Assembly (NCBI RefSeq): GCF_003640665.1
Contig: NZ_QQXL01000003.1
Span: 62,001-126,000 of the forward strand
Direction: 5' to 3'
Length of the DNA: 64,000 bases
Source: Galactobacter caseinivorans
GTDB lineage: Bacteria; Actinomycetota; Actinomycetes; Actinomycetales; Micrococcaceae
Positions 55,805 to 64,000 of the stretch are shown here, piece after piece. The notes below the pieces were generated by a model that was not told where the DNA came from, made no database searches, and saw only the letters and a list, made by a program, of their open reading frames with translations. The first letter of the stretch is position 1. Each line of letters starts with the position of its first letter. Position numbers and translations under genes: made by a program.

Positions 55805-56704
55805 ATGACCTCCGGCCCCTCCGGCACCCCCTCCGGATTCGAATCCCCCCGGCCCGAATCCCCCCGGCCCGAATCGCCCCGGCGCGAATCCTCCCAGACT
55901 CACGCGGAGCGACCGGCGTCCGGTCGTCCCGCATCCGGTCAGCCGGGATCCGGCCGACCGCGCTTTGGCGAGGTCCTGGCTCAGCTGGGCGCTGCCCAGA
56001 AGCCGGGCGATGGCGTTCCGGCGTACATGCGCTGGCCCAACCGCCGGGTGGCCCGTCTGGCCGCGGCGGCCGCCGTGTCGGTGGGGCTGAGCCCCAACGC
56101 TGTCACGTGGCTCTCCGTCCTCGTGTCCGCGTCCGGACTGGCTGTGCTGCTCGCGGCCCCGATCACGTGGGGAACCGGAATCATCGTGGCCGTTCTCTTG
56201 GCTGCGGGCTTTGCCCTGGATTCGGCCGATGGGCAGGTCGCCAGGGTCACCGGAAAGGGCTCGCCGGCGGGGGAGTGGCTGGATCACGTGGTGGACTCCG
56301 TCCGCACGCCAGCCATCCACCTGGCCATCGCGGTGGCACTTGCCATCCACCACGGCGTCGAACAACCTTGGCTGTTGGTCCCGCTGCTCTTCTGCCTGGT
56401 CTCTACCGGCACGTTCATGAGCCAGATTCTTGCCGAGCAGCTGCGCCGCGGCCTTCCGGCCCCCGCCGCAGCGGCTGCGCCTGCACAGGAGGCGCCGCAA
56501 GGCGGTTCCCGCTCCCTCCTGCGCTCCTTGGTCCTGCTCCCGGTGGACTTTGGCACGCTGTGCTGGTCGCTAGTGTTGTGGGGTAGCCCCGTAGCGTTCA
56601 TGGCGCTGTACGGGGGCTTGTTTGTCATTAACGCGGGGTACTTTGTGCTCTCCGCCGCGCGCAAGGCGCGCGGCCTGCGCGTCACCACAGGAGGTACGGC
56701 GTGA
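55805..56704 (+). CDS. CDP-alcohol phosphatidyltransferase family membrane enzyme
   Basis: 299 residues. A Pro/Ser/Arg-rich N-terminus with a PESPR repeat precedes about six membrane helices. The full catalytic motif D-x2-D-G-x2-A-R-x8-G-x3-D-x3-D is present: Asp139, Asp142, Gly143, Ala146, Arg147, Gly156, Asp160, Asp164. It transfers a phospho-alcohol from a CDP-alcohol. With the TagD-like enzyme in the locus, a polymer decoration or backbone of alcohol phosphate is more likely than phospholipid synthesis. Its stop overlaps the GT2 start (GTGA). Confidence 0.88.
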   Translation: MTSGPSGTPSGFESPRPESPRPESPRRESSQTHAERPASGRPASGQPGSGRPRFGEVLAQLGAAQKPGDGVPAYMRWPNRRVARLAAAAAVSVGLSPNAVTWLSVLVSASGLAVLLAAPITWGTGIIVAVLLAAGFALDSADGQVARVTGKGSPAGEWLDHVVDSVRTPAIHLAIAVALAIHHGVEQPWLLVPLLFCLVSTGTFMSQILAEQLRRGLPAPAAAAAPAQEAPQGGSRSLLRSLVLLPVDFGTLCWSLVLWGSPVAFMALYGGLFVINAGYFVLSAARKARGLRVTTGGTA

Positions 56705-57786
56705 GAACCCCCGGCATGCAGCACGCCGCCCAGGCCGCTGCCCCGAACCCTGTCCCGAACCCTGTCCCGAACCCTGTCCCGAACTCTGCCCAGACGCCGG
56801 CTCCGATCACCCCGGTGAGCGTTGTTATTGCCACGCTGGGGGAGCGCAAGGAGCTGCTGCGGCAGGCCATTGACTCCATCCTGGGCCAGAAGGACGCCGC
56901 GGGTCAGCCGTGGCCCGTTGAGCTGTTGGTCATCATTGACCGCAGGGCCCAGGCGCCCGGCACGGGCGCGGCCCCCGCCACATCCGGCGCCGCCGAGCGC
57001 GCCGAGCTGCCCACCTTCGAGGACGTGGTGGTGCCAGAGGGAAGTTCGCTCCGGGTCATGCCCAACGCCCGTACCCGCGGGCTGGCCGGCGGGCGCAATA
57101 CCGGCATTGTGGCCGCGAGCCACCCGCTCATGGGTTTCTGCGACGACGACGATTCGTGGCTGCCTGGCAAGCTGGCCGCCCAGGTGGCGCTGGCCCACGC
57201 CCACCCCGATTCGGTCGGTTTTGGCGGGACCGTGGTGGTGCGCACGGAGGGCAAGGACATCGTCAAGGCCACCCCGGAGCGCGTGCGCTTTGCGGAGCTG
57301 TTGCGCTCGCGTGTGCACGAACTCCATCCCTCGGCCATGCTGTACCGGCGCCAGGCGCTGTTGGGTTCGGTGGGGCTCGTGGATGAGGAGCTTCCGCACG
57401 GCTACGGCGAGGACTATGAACTCCTGCTGCGCATGGCGCGTGAGGCGGACATCATCAGCGCCACGGAGCCCATCATTCGGGTGCTGTGGGACCGCCCCTC
57501 CTACTTCGACGCCGGCTGGCGCAACATGGCAGAGGGGCTGAGCTATCTGCTGCGCAAGTTCCCCGAGTTTGAGCAGGATCCGGTGGGGCTGGCCCGCATC
57601 GCCGGGCAGGTGGCTTACGCCCATGCCGCCTTGGGCGAGCGCAAGGCGGCGCTGGCTTGGGCCCGCTCCGCGCTGCGCCGCGACCCCAAGCAACTGCGCG
57701 CCTGGGCCGCTCTGGTCGTCGCCGCTCGGCTGCTGCCGGCCGCAACCCTCCTGAAGATCGTCCAACGTTCGGGGCACGGCCTGTGA
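56701..57786 (+). CDS. Glycosyltransferase family 2 protein
   Basis: 361 residues. After a variable NPVP repeat (four 12-base units near 56745-56790), a GT-A domain begins VSVVIATLGERKELLRQAIDSI, with GGRNTGI and the FCDDDDSW acidic cluster as metal/nucleotide site, and a GYGEDYELL acceptor loop. The C-terminal approximately 80 residues look helical. It is coupled by overlapping start and stop codons to genes on both sides. Confidence 0.9.
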   Translation: MRTPGMQHAAQAAAPNPVPNPVPNPVPNSAQTPAPITPVSVVIATLGERKELLRQAIDSILGQKDAAGQPWPVELLVIIDRRAQAPGTGAAPATSGAAERAELPTFEDVVVPEGSSLRVMPNARTRGLAGGRNTGIVAASHPLMGFCDDDDSWLPGKLAAQVALAHAHPDSVGFGGTVVVRTEGKDIVKATPERVRFAELLRSRVHELHPSAMLYRRQALLGSVGLVDEELPHGYGEDYELLLRMAREADIISATEPIIRVLWDRPSYFDAGWRNMAEGLSYLLRKFPEFEQDPVGLARIAGQVAYAHAALGERKAALAWARSALRRDPKQLRAWAALVVAARLLPAATLLKIVQRSGHGL

Positions 57787-60782
57787 GCATGATGGTGGCT
57801 CCGGCGACCGCTCGACCGCTGCCCGCGTGGCCGGTCGTGGGGTTGCTGGGCGGGTTGGCGCTCTGGTGGGTGACGGGAGCTCTGATCCTGGCCCCCACCG
57901 TCGCCGCCTTCATCATGCTGGTACTCATGATTCGTCGCGGCGCACGCTGGCTGCCCGGGATGGGTCCCTGGATCTGTTTGTTCCTGTGGGTCCTCGCCGC
58001 GGGCAGCTCGCTCCTGACCTCTGCCTCGGTGTTGGGTTACGGCCTACGCCTGGCGGACGTGTTTGATGCCGCGGTCATTGGCCTCTATGTGGCCTCTGCG
58101 CGGGAGTCGCTTCCGCGCCGGACCGTGGTGGGGGCGCTGGCGGCGACCTGGCTGACCATGGTGGGGCTGGGTCTGCTTGGCCAGTTCTTCCCGGAACAGC
58201 GCCTCACCACCCCGCTGGGGCTGGTCTTGCCCAACAGCATGCAGAGCAACGAGCTGATCCGCGACCTTGCCTCGCCGCAGTTCACGGAGACCCAGCAACC
58301 GTATGGTCTGGAGAAGCCGATGCACCGCACAGCTGCCCCCTTCGCGTACGCCAATTCCTGGGGCCAGGCCTACGCCATGCTCACCCCGGTGGCGGTGGCC
58401 TGGGTTTGCATGCTGCGCTCGTGGAAGACGCGCGCGCTGTGGGTCCTCTTCTTGCTCCTCTCTTCCATTCCGGCGTTGGCGACCTCCAACCGAGGGATGC
58501 TCGTGGCTCTTGGCGTCACCGCCGCGGCGGCCACCGTGCGCATGATCCTCATGGGCAGGCTGCAGCTTGCCCTGGGCATTATCAGTGGGGCTGCGGCTGC
58601 GGGGCTGGCCTTTGTTGCCTCCGGCGGCCTGGCCTCCATCACGGAGCGCCTCACGTATTCCTCCTCCACTGGGGACCGCCTTGAGCTGTACGAGCGCACG
58701 CTTGATCGCGTGATTCAGAAGCCGTGGCTGGGGCACGGATCTCCGGAGCTTGATCCGGTAGTCGGCGTGGCCTTTGGCACCCAGGGCATGGTCTGGCTGT
58801 TGCTTTTTTGCTTTGGCATACCCTCCTTGATCTTTTTTGCGTGGTTCGTGATTGGACTTCTGGTGCGCGGGTGGCGCGTCAACGACGTGCCGGGCATCTG
58901 GATCTATTGCTCCTTCATCGGCATGCTGACGCTGTTCCCGTTCTATGCGCTCTCCGGCGTGCCGATGATCGTGTTTGTCATCATGGGCGTTGTGCTCCTG
59001 CGGGACGCGGACGCGCCCAAGCCGCGGGGTTCCAAGTACACGGGCACAGTCCTTTCCCCCGGCCCGACGCCGCGTGCTCACCCCGTCCCGGCGGGTCCGG
59101 TTGAGCGTGGTCTTGGGTCCGCAGGCTCCCAAGGGGCGTCGCTGCCCACGGCGGCAGCGCCGCCGGCGCCAGCCACCCGTGCGCCCGCGCCCTCGAAGGC
59201 TAAAACGTCGACTGCGCTGGTGACCTTTGCCTTGATCCTGACCGGCGCCGTGGTGGCCTTTGCCGCGTCACTTCTGGTCGGAAACACCGCAGGTCAGGGG
59301 GCCGCCGGACTCTTCTTCCAGGTCATCGCCTTCTTTAATATCGCGCTAGTGGCGACCACACTTGGCTCTGACACCGGACTGGTCCGCGCCGTCTCTGCTG
59401 CCGTCGCGACCGGCCGCGCGGATCAGGTGCCGGGCCTGCTGCGAACCGCCCTGGTGCCGGTGGCCGTTGCCTCCAGCCTGGTCGCGGGCGCCCTCGTGTT
59501 GTCCGCTCCGTGGCTGGATAGCCTGGCGCCGGGCATGGGTTTGGAGCGCTCCATCGTGGTGTCCGCGCTCCTGGTCCCGCCCGGGGCCATAATGACCTCC
59601 CTCTGCGGGGCGCTGCGGGGATTGGGACGCATTCGCACCTTCTCCGTGCTGCAAAACCTGGTGTTGCCGCTACTGCGCCTGGCGGGAGTTGCCATGGCGC
59701 TGGTCGCCGGGGTCTCCCTGTTGCGCTTGAGCATGGCGTGGGCGCTGCCCGTGGCGCTGGTGGCCGTCCTGGCCGCCCTCTTGGTCTGGAACGGGACGCG
59801 GATCGCCCGCCGGGAGCAGGCCCCAGCAGACGCGCAAACTCAGCCCGGCGGCGTCGGGCAGGTCATGGGGCGCGCGCCCAACGGGCCGGTCACCGAAGAC
59901 ATCACCACCACCCGTGGTTTCTGGGCGTTCTCCAGCGTGCGCGGGGTGTCCGCGCTGGTGGAGACCGCGTTGGAGTGGATCGACGTGATCTTCGTGGGGC
60001 TCTTTCTTGGGCCGCTCGCCGCCGGCGCGTACGGCGCGGTGAACCGCTGCGTGCGCCTGGGCAGCATGCTTGATCAGACGGCGCGGCTCGTGACCGGGCC
60101 CCTGCTCTCCGCCGCGGTGGCCCGCGGGCGCATGGCCGAGGCCCAGCTGCTCTACGCGGCCACGACCCGCATCCTGGTGGCGGCCGCGTGGCCCTTTTTC
60201 CTGCTGCTTGCGGTGTTTGCGCCGGTCTTCCTTGGCTTCTTTGGTGAGGGCTTTGCCGAGGCATCCGGCCCCATGAGCCTGATTAGCGTGGCCATGATGC
60301 TTGTGGTCTCCGCCGGCGGCGTGCAGTCCGTCCTGCTCATGGCTGGCCGCTCGCGCTGGCAACTCATCAACAAGAGCGCCGCGCTGCTGTGCGCCGTGGC
60401 GGGTTGCCTCACCCTGATTCCGCTGTGGGGCATGTGGGGAGCCGTGACCGCGTGGGCGGTTTCCGTTCTGGTGGACGCTGGGCTAGCCACCACGCAGGCC
60501 TGGGTTCGGCTGGGCTTTGTCCCACCCTTCGCTGCCCTGTTGCGTGCCGGCGCCTCATCGGTGGTGTGTGTGGGCCTGGTGGGCCTTGGGCTGCGTCTGA
60601 GCCTGGGCGCCACCCTGCCCGCCCTGCTCCTCACCGTGGTGTTGGGCGGAGGGGCCTATGCGGCCGTGGTCTGGCTGCGTCCAGGATGGTTTGGCATGCA
60701 GGCGCAGATCGATGCGGTGCGGGCGCGTCTGCGCGGCCGCGGCAAGGACCGGGTCACGGACATGGGGAGCACACCGCGCTGA
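57783..60782 (+). CDS. Fusion of O-antigen ligase/polymerase-like and Wzx flippase-like proteins
   Basis: 999 residues, mostly membrane. Residues about 15-412 resemble Wzy/WaaL-type proteins (about 10 helices, a large loop near 140-200, then NRGML and GHGSPELDPV, as in O-antigen ligase PF04932). Residues about 412-478 are a Pro/Ala-rich linker. Residues about 478-975 resemble a polysaccharide exporter of the MOP superfamily (12-14 helices; LGSDTGLVRAVSAAVATG, LRGLGRIRTFSVLQN, FVGLFLGPLAAGAYGAVNR). No frameshift or stop is seen between the halves. GTG 57783 overlaps the GT2 stop; ATG 57789 is an alternative. Confidence 0.88.
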   Translation: MSMMVAPATARPLPAWPVVGLLGGLALWWVTGALILAPTVAAFIMLVLMIRRGARWLPGMGPWICLFLWVLAAGSSLLTSASVLGYGLRLADVFDAAVIGLYVASARESLPRRTVVGALAATWLTMVGLGLLGQFFPEQRLTTPLGLVLPNSMQSNELIRDLASPQFTETQQPYGLEKPMHRTAAPFAYANSWGQAYAMLTPVAVAWVCMLRSWKTRALWVLFLLLSSIPALATSNRGMLVALGVTAAAATVRMILMGRLQLALGIISGAAAAGLAFVASGGLASITERLTYSSSTGDRLELYERTLDRVIQKPWLGHGSPELDPVVGVAFGTQGMVWLLLFCFGIPSLIFFAWFVIGLLVRGWRVNDVPGIWIYCSFIGMLTLFPFYALSGVPMIVFVIMGVVLLRDADAPKPRGSKYTGTVLSPGPTPRAHPVPAGPVERGLGSAGSQGASLPTAAAPPAPATRAPAPSKAKTSTALVTFALILTGAVVAFAASLLVGNTAGQGAAGLFFQVIAFFNIALVATTLGSDTGLVRAVSAAVATGRADQVPGLLRTALVPVAVASSLVAGALVLSAPWLDSLAPGMGLERSIVVSALLVPPGAIMTSLCGALRGLGRIRTFSVLQNLVLPLLRLAGVAMALVAGVSLLRLSMAWALPVALVAVLAALLVWNGTRIARREQAPADAQTQPGGVGQVMGRAPNGPVTEDITTTRGFWAFSSVRGVSALVETALEWIDVIFVGLFLGPLAAGAYGAVNRCVRLGSMLDQTARLVTGPLLSAAVARGRMAEAQLLYAATTRILVAAAWPFFLLLAVFAPVFLGFFGEGFAEASGPMSLISVAMMLVVSAGGVQSVLLMAGRSRWQLINKSAALLCAVAGCLTLIPLWGMWGAVTAWAVSVLVDAGLATTQAWVRLGFVPPFAALLRAGASSVVCVGLVGLGLRLSLGATLPALLLTVVLGGGAYAAVVWLRPGWFGMQAQIDAVRARLRGRGKDRVTDMGSTPR

Positions 60783-60827
60783 GCATGGCAGAATAGTCCG
60801 GGGCCTTGCTGGAGACAGCGGACCCGG

Positions 60828-60899
60828 TCCGCCTTGGTGTAATGGCAGCACGCCGGCCTTTGGAGCCGTGCAGTCTAGGTTCGAATCCTAGGGGCGGAG
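60828..60899 (+). tRNA. tRNA-Gln (anticodon UUG)
   Basis: 72 bases folding into a cloverleaf: acceptor TCCGCCT with GGGCGGA, D-arm with TGTAATGGCAG, a seven-base anticodon loop CTTTGGA giving UUG, and a T-arm CTAGG-TTCGAAT-CCTAG. One mismatch is at the top of the anticodon stem. CCA is not encoded. It lies between the polysaccharide locus and glmU. Confidence 0.92.
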
Positions 60900-61015
60900 C
60901 GAACGCGACGAGGAGGCCCGTACAAGTGCGGGCACTCGGTCGGGGGCCGCACAGCGGTGCGGTCCGGATCGGGAACACGCCTCGGGCGTCGAGCAATTAG
61001 GGGAGCACCGTCCAC

Positions 61016-62488
61016 GTGAGCGCTGACGCCATCCAGCCCGCCGCAGTAATCGTTCTCGCCGCAGGCGAGGGGACGCGGATGAAGTCCGCAACTCCCAAGA
61101 TTCTCCACGCCATTGGCGGTCGCAGCATGGTGGGTCACGCCATCGATGCCGCGTCCGGCCTGCACCCCCACCGCCTCGCCGTGGTGGTGCGCCACGAGCG
61201 CGACCGCGTGGCCGCACACGTGCTGGAGCACGCACCGGACACCGCGATCGTTGATCAGGATGACGTCCCGGGGACCGGCCGCGCCGTAGAGGTTGCGCTT
61301 GAGGCACTTGAGGACATGACCCACGGCACCGTGGTGGTCACCTACGGCGATGTGCCGCTGCTGACCACGGAGCTGCTCGCCGAGCTGGTCTCGCGCCACG
61401 CCGCAGAGGGCAACGCCGCCACCGTGCTAACCGCCAAGGTGGCGGACCCCACCGGCTATGGCCGCGTGCTGCGAGCTCAGGACGGCTCGGTGCTGCGCAT
61501 CGTGGAGCAGAAGGACGCCTCCGAAGAGGAGCGCGCGGTCAACGAGATTAACTCCGGCATCTACGCCTTTGGCGTGGCTGAGCTGCGTGAGGCGCTGGCC
61601 CGCGTGGGCAGCCAAAACGCGCAGGGCGAGAAGTACCTCACCGACGTGATCGGGATCATGCGCGCTGACGGAGACCGCGTCTCCGCCGCCGTGACCACGG
61701 ATCAGTGGCAGGTGGAGGGCGCCAACGACCGCGTCCAGCTGGCCGCGCTTGGCAAGGAACTCAACCGCCGCATCGTCACCGGGTGGATGCGAGAGGGCGT
61801 CACGGTCGTGGACCCCGAGACCACCTGGATCGACGTCGACGTGGCCCTGACCAGGGACGTCACCCTGCTGCCGGGCACCTACCTGCACGGGCGCACCGCC
61901 ATTGGCGAGGGCGCCACCGTGGGCCCGGACACCACGCTGGTGGACACGGTGGTGGGCCCGCGCGCCACCGTCAAGCGCACGGACGCCACCGGTTCCCGCA
62001 TTGGCGCGGGCGCCTCCGTGGGGCCGTTCACCTACCTGCGCAAGGACACCGTGCTTGGCCCGGAGGGCAAGATCGGCGCCTTCTACGAGACCAAGAACGT
62101 GACGATTGGGGCCCGCTCCAAGCTCTCCCACCTGGGCTACGCCGGGGACGCGGAGATTGGTGAGGACACCAACATTGGCTGCGGCAACATCACCTCCAAC
62201 TACGACGGCGTGAACAAGCACCGCACCGTGATTGGCTCTCAGGTGCGCACGGGCGCAGGGACCGTGTTCATCGCCCCCGTTTCGGTGGGCGACGGCGCTT
62301 ACACGGGTGCCGGGGCGGTGGTGCGTCGCGACGTGCCCGCCGGCGCTCTCACCATCACGCAGGCCCCGCAGGCCATCAACGAGGACTGGGTGCAGCGCAA
62401 GCGCCCCGGAACCCCCGCCGCCGTGGCCGCCACGTTGGCCAAACAGACCATCTCCGACACCTCCTCCACCACCGAGAATGGACACTGA
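61016..62488 (+). CDS. glmU: Bifunctional UDP-N-acetylglucosamine pyrophosphorylase / glucosamine-1-phosphate acetyltransferase
   Basis: Makes UDP-GlcNAc for peptidoglycan and surface glycans. The 490-residue protein has an N-terminal uridylyltransferase domain (VLAAGEGTRMKSATPKILH, VTYGDVPLL) and a C-terminal left-handed beta-helix acetyltransferase (KIGAFYETKNVTIG, LSHLGYAGDAEIGEDTNIGCG, NYDGVNKHRTVIG). The start is GTG 61016 with GGGGAG upstream. It is followed at once by prs. Confidence 0.96.
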   Translation: MSADAIQPAAVIVLAAGEGTRMKSATPKILHAIGGRSMVGHAIDAASGLHPHRLAVVVRHERDRVAAHVLEHAPDTAIVDQDDVPGTGRAVEVALEALEDMTHGTVVVTYGDVPLLTTELLAELVSRHAAEGNAATVLTAKVADPTGYGRVLRAQDGSVLRIVEQKDASEEERAVNEINSGIYAFGVAELREALARVGSQNAQGEKYLTDVIGIMRADGDRVSAAVTTDQWQVEGANDRVQLAALGKELNRRIVTGWMREGVTVVDPETTWIDVDVALTRDVTLLPGTYLHGRTAIGEGATVGPDTTLVDTVVGPRATVKRTDATGSRIGAGASVGPFTYLRKDTVLGPEGKIGAFYETKNVTIGARSKLSHLGYAGDAEIGEDTNIGCGNITSNYDGVNKHRTVIGSQVRTGAGTVFIAPVSVGDGAYTGAGAVVRRDVPAGALTITQAPQAINEDWVQRKRPGTPAAVAATLAKQTISDTSSTTENGH

Positions 62489-62491
62489 GCA

Positions 62492-63472
62492 ATGAGCGAA
62501 CTGAGCCACACCGTCGACAAGAAGCTGGTGCTCACCAGCGGCCGCGCCCACCCGGAACTGGCCCAAGAGATTGCCGAGGCCCTCGGAACCGAGCTGGCTC
62601 CCGTCTCCGCCTATGACTTCGCCAACGGCGAGATCTACGTGCGCTCTGGCGAATCCGTGCGCGGCAAGGACTGCTTTGTGATCCAGTCCCACCCGGCGCC
62701 GCTGAACAACTGGTTGATGGAGCAGCTCATCACCGTTGATTCGCTCAAGCGCGCGTCCGCCCGCCGCATCACGGTGGTGTCCCCGTTCTACCCGTACGCC
62801 CGCCAGGACAAGAAGGGCCGTGGGCGCGAGCCCATCACCGCCCGTCTGGTCGCGGACCTGTACAAGACCGCCGGTGCGGATCGCATCATGAGCGTGGACC
62901 TGCACACCGCGCAGATCCAGGGCTTCTTTGACGGCCCCGTGGATCACCTCATGGCGATCCCGCTCCTGGCGGACTACATCCGCACACGCGTGGGTAGCGA
63001 CAACATCACCGTGGTCTCCCCGGACACCGGCCGCGTGCGCGTGGCGGAGCAGTGGGCGGATCGTCTTGGCGGCGTCCCGCTCGCCTTTGTGCACAAGTCT
63101 CGCGACCTGACCGTGCCCAACAAGGCCGAGTCCAAGACCGTGGTGGGAGAGATCGAGGGGCGCACGTGTGTGCTCATCGACGACATGATCGACACCGGCG
63201 GCACCATCGCCGGCGCCGTGCGTGTCCTGAAGGAGGCCGGGGCCAAGGACGTCATCATCGCCGCGACCCACGCCGTCTTCTCCGACCCGGCATCCCAGCG
63301 CCTGGCGGAATGCGGGGCACGCGAGGTGGTCGTCACGAACACCCTGCCCGTGCCGCCGTCCAAGCGCTTCGCGAACCTCACGGTGCTCTCCATCGCGCCA
63401 CTGATCGCCCGCGCCATCAAGGAGGTCTTCGAGGACGGTTCCGTCACGAGCCTCTTCGACGGCCGAGCCTGA
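62492..63472 (+). CDS. prs: Ribose-phosphate pyrophosphokinase
   Basis: Makes PRPP from ribose-5-phosphate and ATP. The 326-residue protein has ANGEIYVR, VSPFYPYARQDKKGRGREPIT, SVDLHTAQIQGFF and the PRPP-binding loop VLIDDMIDTGGTI. ATG 62492 follows the glmU stop by three bases. Its product feeds purine synthesis (purE and purK in this window). Confidence 0.97.
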   Translation: MSELSHTVDKKLVLTSGRAHPELAQEIAEALGTELAPVSAYDFANGEIYVRSGESVRGKDCFVIQSHPAPLNNWLMEQLITVDSLKRASARRITVVSPFYPYARQDKKGRGREPITARLVADLYKTAGADRIMSVDLHTAQIQGFFDGPVDHLMAIPLLADYIRTRVGSDNITVVSPDTGRVRVAEQWADRLGGVPLAFVHKSRDLTVPNKAESKTVVGEIEGRTCVLIDDMIDTGGTIAGAVRVLKEAGAKDVIIAATHAVFSDPASQRLAECGAREVVVTNTLPVPPSKRFANLTVLSIAPLIARAIKEVFEDGSVTSLFDGRA

Positions 63473-63505
63473 TTCCACCCCGGGGCGCAGGCCCCGCAGC
63501 GCCTC

Positions 63506-63539
63506 GCGGCCCGTCCCACCTCAGCGTGGGGCGGGCCGC
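63506..63539 (+). terminator. Hairpin after prs
   Basis: A 14-bp stem (GCGGCCCGTCCCAC with GTGGGGCGGGCCGC, one G-T pair) and a 6-base loop, without a T-run. It lies between prs and the L25 promoter. Confidence 0.6.
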
Positions 63540-63585
63540 GCGCGTGAGGTGACTCACCGGCGTCGGGCAGAGGGGGCAACGCTGG

Positions 63586-63765
63586 TAGGATGGTCTGCGT
63601 TGCCCAGGCGAGGGAGCGCGTTCACCGCGACTCCGTCATCGACGAGGGCCGTTTGCTTCCCGGCGCCAGGCGCCGAGGGCGGTGACACGGATCCACGCCG
63701 AGCGTCCCAGGGCGTGAATCGGACCCGATCGGGTCCCGATGTCATCGACCACAGGAGAAAAGCTC
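63586..63765 (+). promoter_or_regulatory. Promoter -10 and long leader of the L25 gene
   Basis: TAGGAT at 63586-63591 gives a leader of about 170 bases. The leader contains GC-rich stems, including the perfect palindrome GGACCCGATCGGGTCC (starting about 63720) about 30 bases before the start. A folded ribosomal-protein leader is possible but not recognised. Confidence 0.4.
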
Positions 63766-64000
63766 ATGAGCGATCAGCAGAAGATCGTCGCCGAGGTCCG
63801 TAACGACTTCGGCAAGGGCGCGGCCCGTCAGGCCCGCCGCGACGGCAAGATCCCCGCCGTCATTTACGGTCACGGCGCACAGCCGCAGCACGTGTTGGTT
63901 CCGGGCCGCGAGATCACCCTCGCCGTGCGTACCTCCAACGTCATCCTTGACCTGGACATCGCGGGCAAGAGCACCCTGGTGCTGGTGAAGGACATCCAGC
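63766..64000 (+). CDS. rplY: 50S ribosomal protein L25/general stress protein Ctc, 5' part
   Basis: The 78 visible residues begin MSDQQKIVAEVRNDFGKG, followed by ARQARRDGKIPAVIYGHG, the L25/Ctc signature for binding 5S rRNA. The gene runs off the window. AGGAG lies upstream of the ATG. Whether the C-terminal CTC extension is present cannot be seen. Confidence 0.93.
   Translation, partial: MSDQQKIVAEVRNDFGKGAARQARRDGKIPAVIYGHGAQPQHVLVPGREITLAVRTSNVILDLDIAGKSTLVLVKDIQ

Noticed and set aside
60828-60899. tRNA-Gln as an integration (att) site for the polysaccharide locus
   Set aside because: No integrase gene and no second copy of the tRNA 3' end were found in the window.
61427-63478. Long minus-strand frame opposite glmU and prs
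   Set aside because: Antisense to two textbook genes.

Overview
The window is high-GC DNA (about two-thirds G+C by eye). It comes from an actinobacterium, most likely Micrococcales and probably Micrococcaceae-like. Signs are a WhiB-family regulator, an RpfB-type resuscitation factor, TIGR03089, DUF3499, DUF4245 and DUF5719 proteins, actinobacterial PMT mannosyltransferase beside rsmI, frequent GTG starts and several apparently leaderless promoters. Much of the gene order resembles, from memory, blocks of the Mycobacterium tuberculosis chromosome: fum/glpX/DUF4245; manA/LCP/TIGR03089/whiB2/purE/purK/gtrA; pmt/rsmI/tatD/rpfB/ksgA/ispE; and glmU/prs/rplY.

Layout. 1-5487 (minus): a truncated acyl-CoA ligase, a GNAT acetyltransferase, fumarase, an alpha/beta hydrolase and a VOC-ABM fusion. 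5577-8903 (plus): an accessory-looking module of an NrtR-type Nudix regulator, an array of 82-bp tandem repeats, a promoter with two palindromic operators, a vWA protein and a divergent adenylosuccinate-synthetase-like enzyme. 8900-11374: beta-carbonic anhydrase, DUF4245 protein, glpX. 11495-18541: mannose/cell-envelope and purine genes (manA, LCP ligase, purE, purK, GtrA protein, TIGR03089 protein, whiB2). 18538-26279: a very large glycosyltransferase with an apparent CTG start, a DUF5719 protein, a PF06262 protein, DUF3499 and a TIGR01906 membrane protein. 26406-32583: FadD15-like ligase, PMT, RsmI, succinate-semialdehyde dehydrogenase. 32714-38929 (minus): a secreted SH3-hydrolase protein and a MoxR-DUF58-transglutaminase operon. 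39288-45871 (plus): tatD, rpfB, rsmA, ispE, an ABC-F ATPase.

46150-60782 (plus) is a surface-polysaccharide locus between conserved housekeeping genes. It encodes a minimal priming phosphosugar transferase, a TagD-like cytidylyltransferase, a chain-length (Wzz/CpsC-like) protein, an Alg14/Alg13-type split glycosyltransferase, a lipoprotein, a secreted fibrinogen-like protein, a CDP-alcohol phosphotransferase, a GT2 enzyme, and a single polypeptide that fuses an O-antigen-ligase/polymerase-like half to a Wzx-like flippase half. An IS3-family element (1276 bp, 27-bp terminal inverted repeats, CCG target duplication) sits inside the chain-length gene. Removing it and one CCG copy restores an open frame of 575 codons, so the locus is probably broken or polar in this strain. 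tRNA-Gln, glmU, prs and the start of the ribosomal protein L25 gene close the window.

The strongest candidate for an undescribed system is the NrtR / vWA / PurA-like module. Its enzyme keeps the adenylosuccinate-synthetase residues for purine O6 phosphorylation but has lost the aspartate loop and the guanine-recognition motif. Its promoter carries two TGGTC-N5-GACCA palindromes, one of them over the -10 box.
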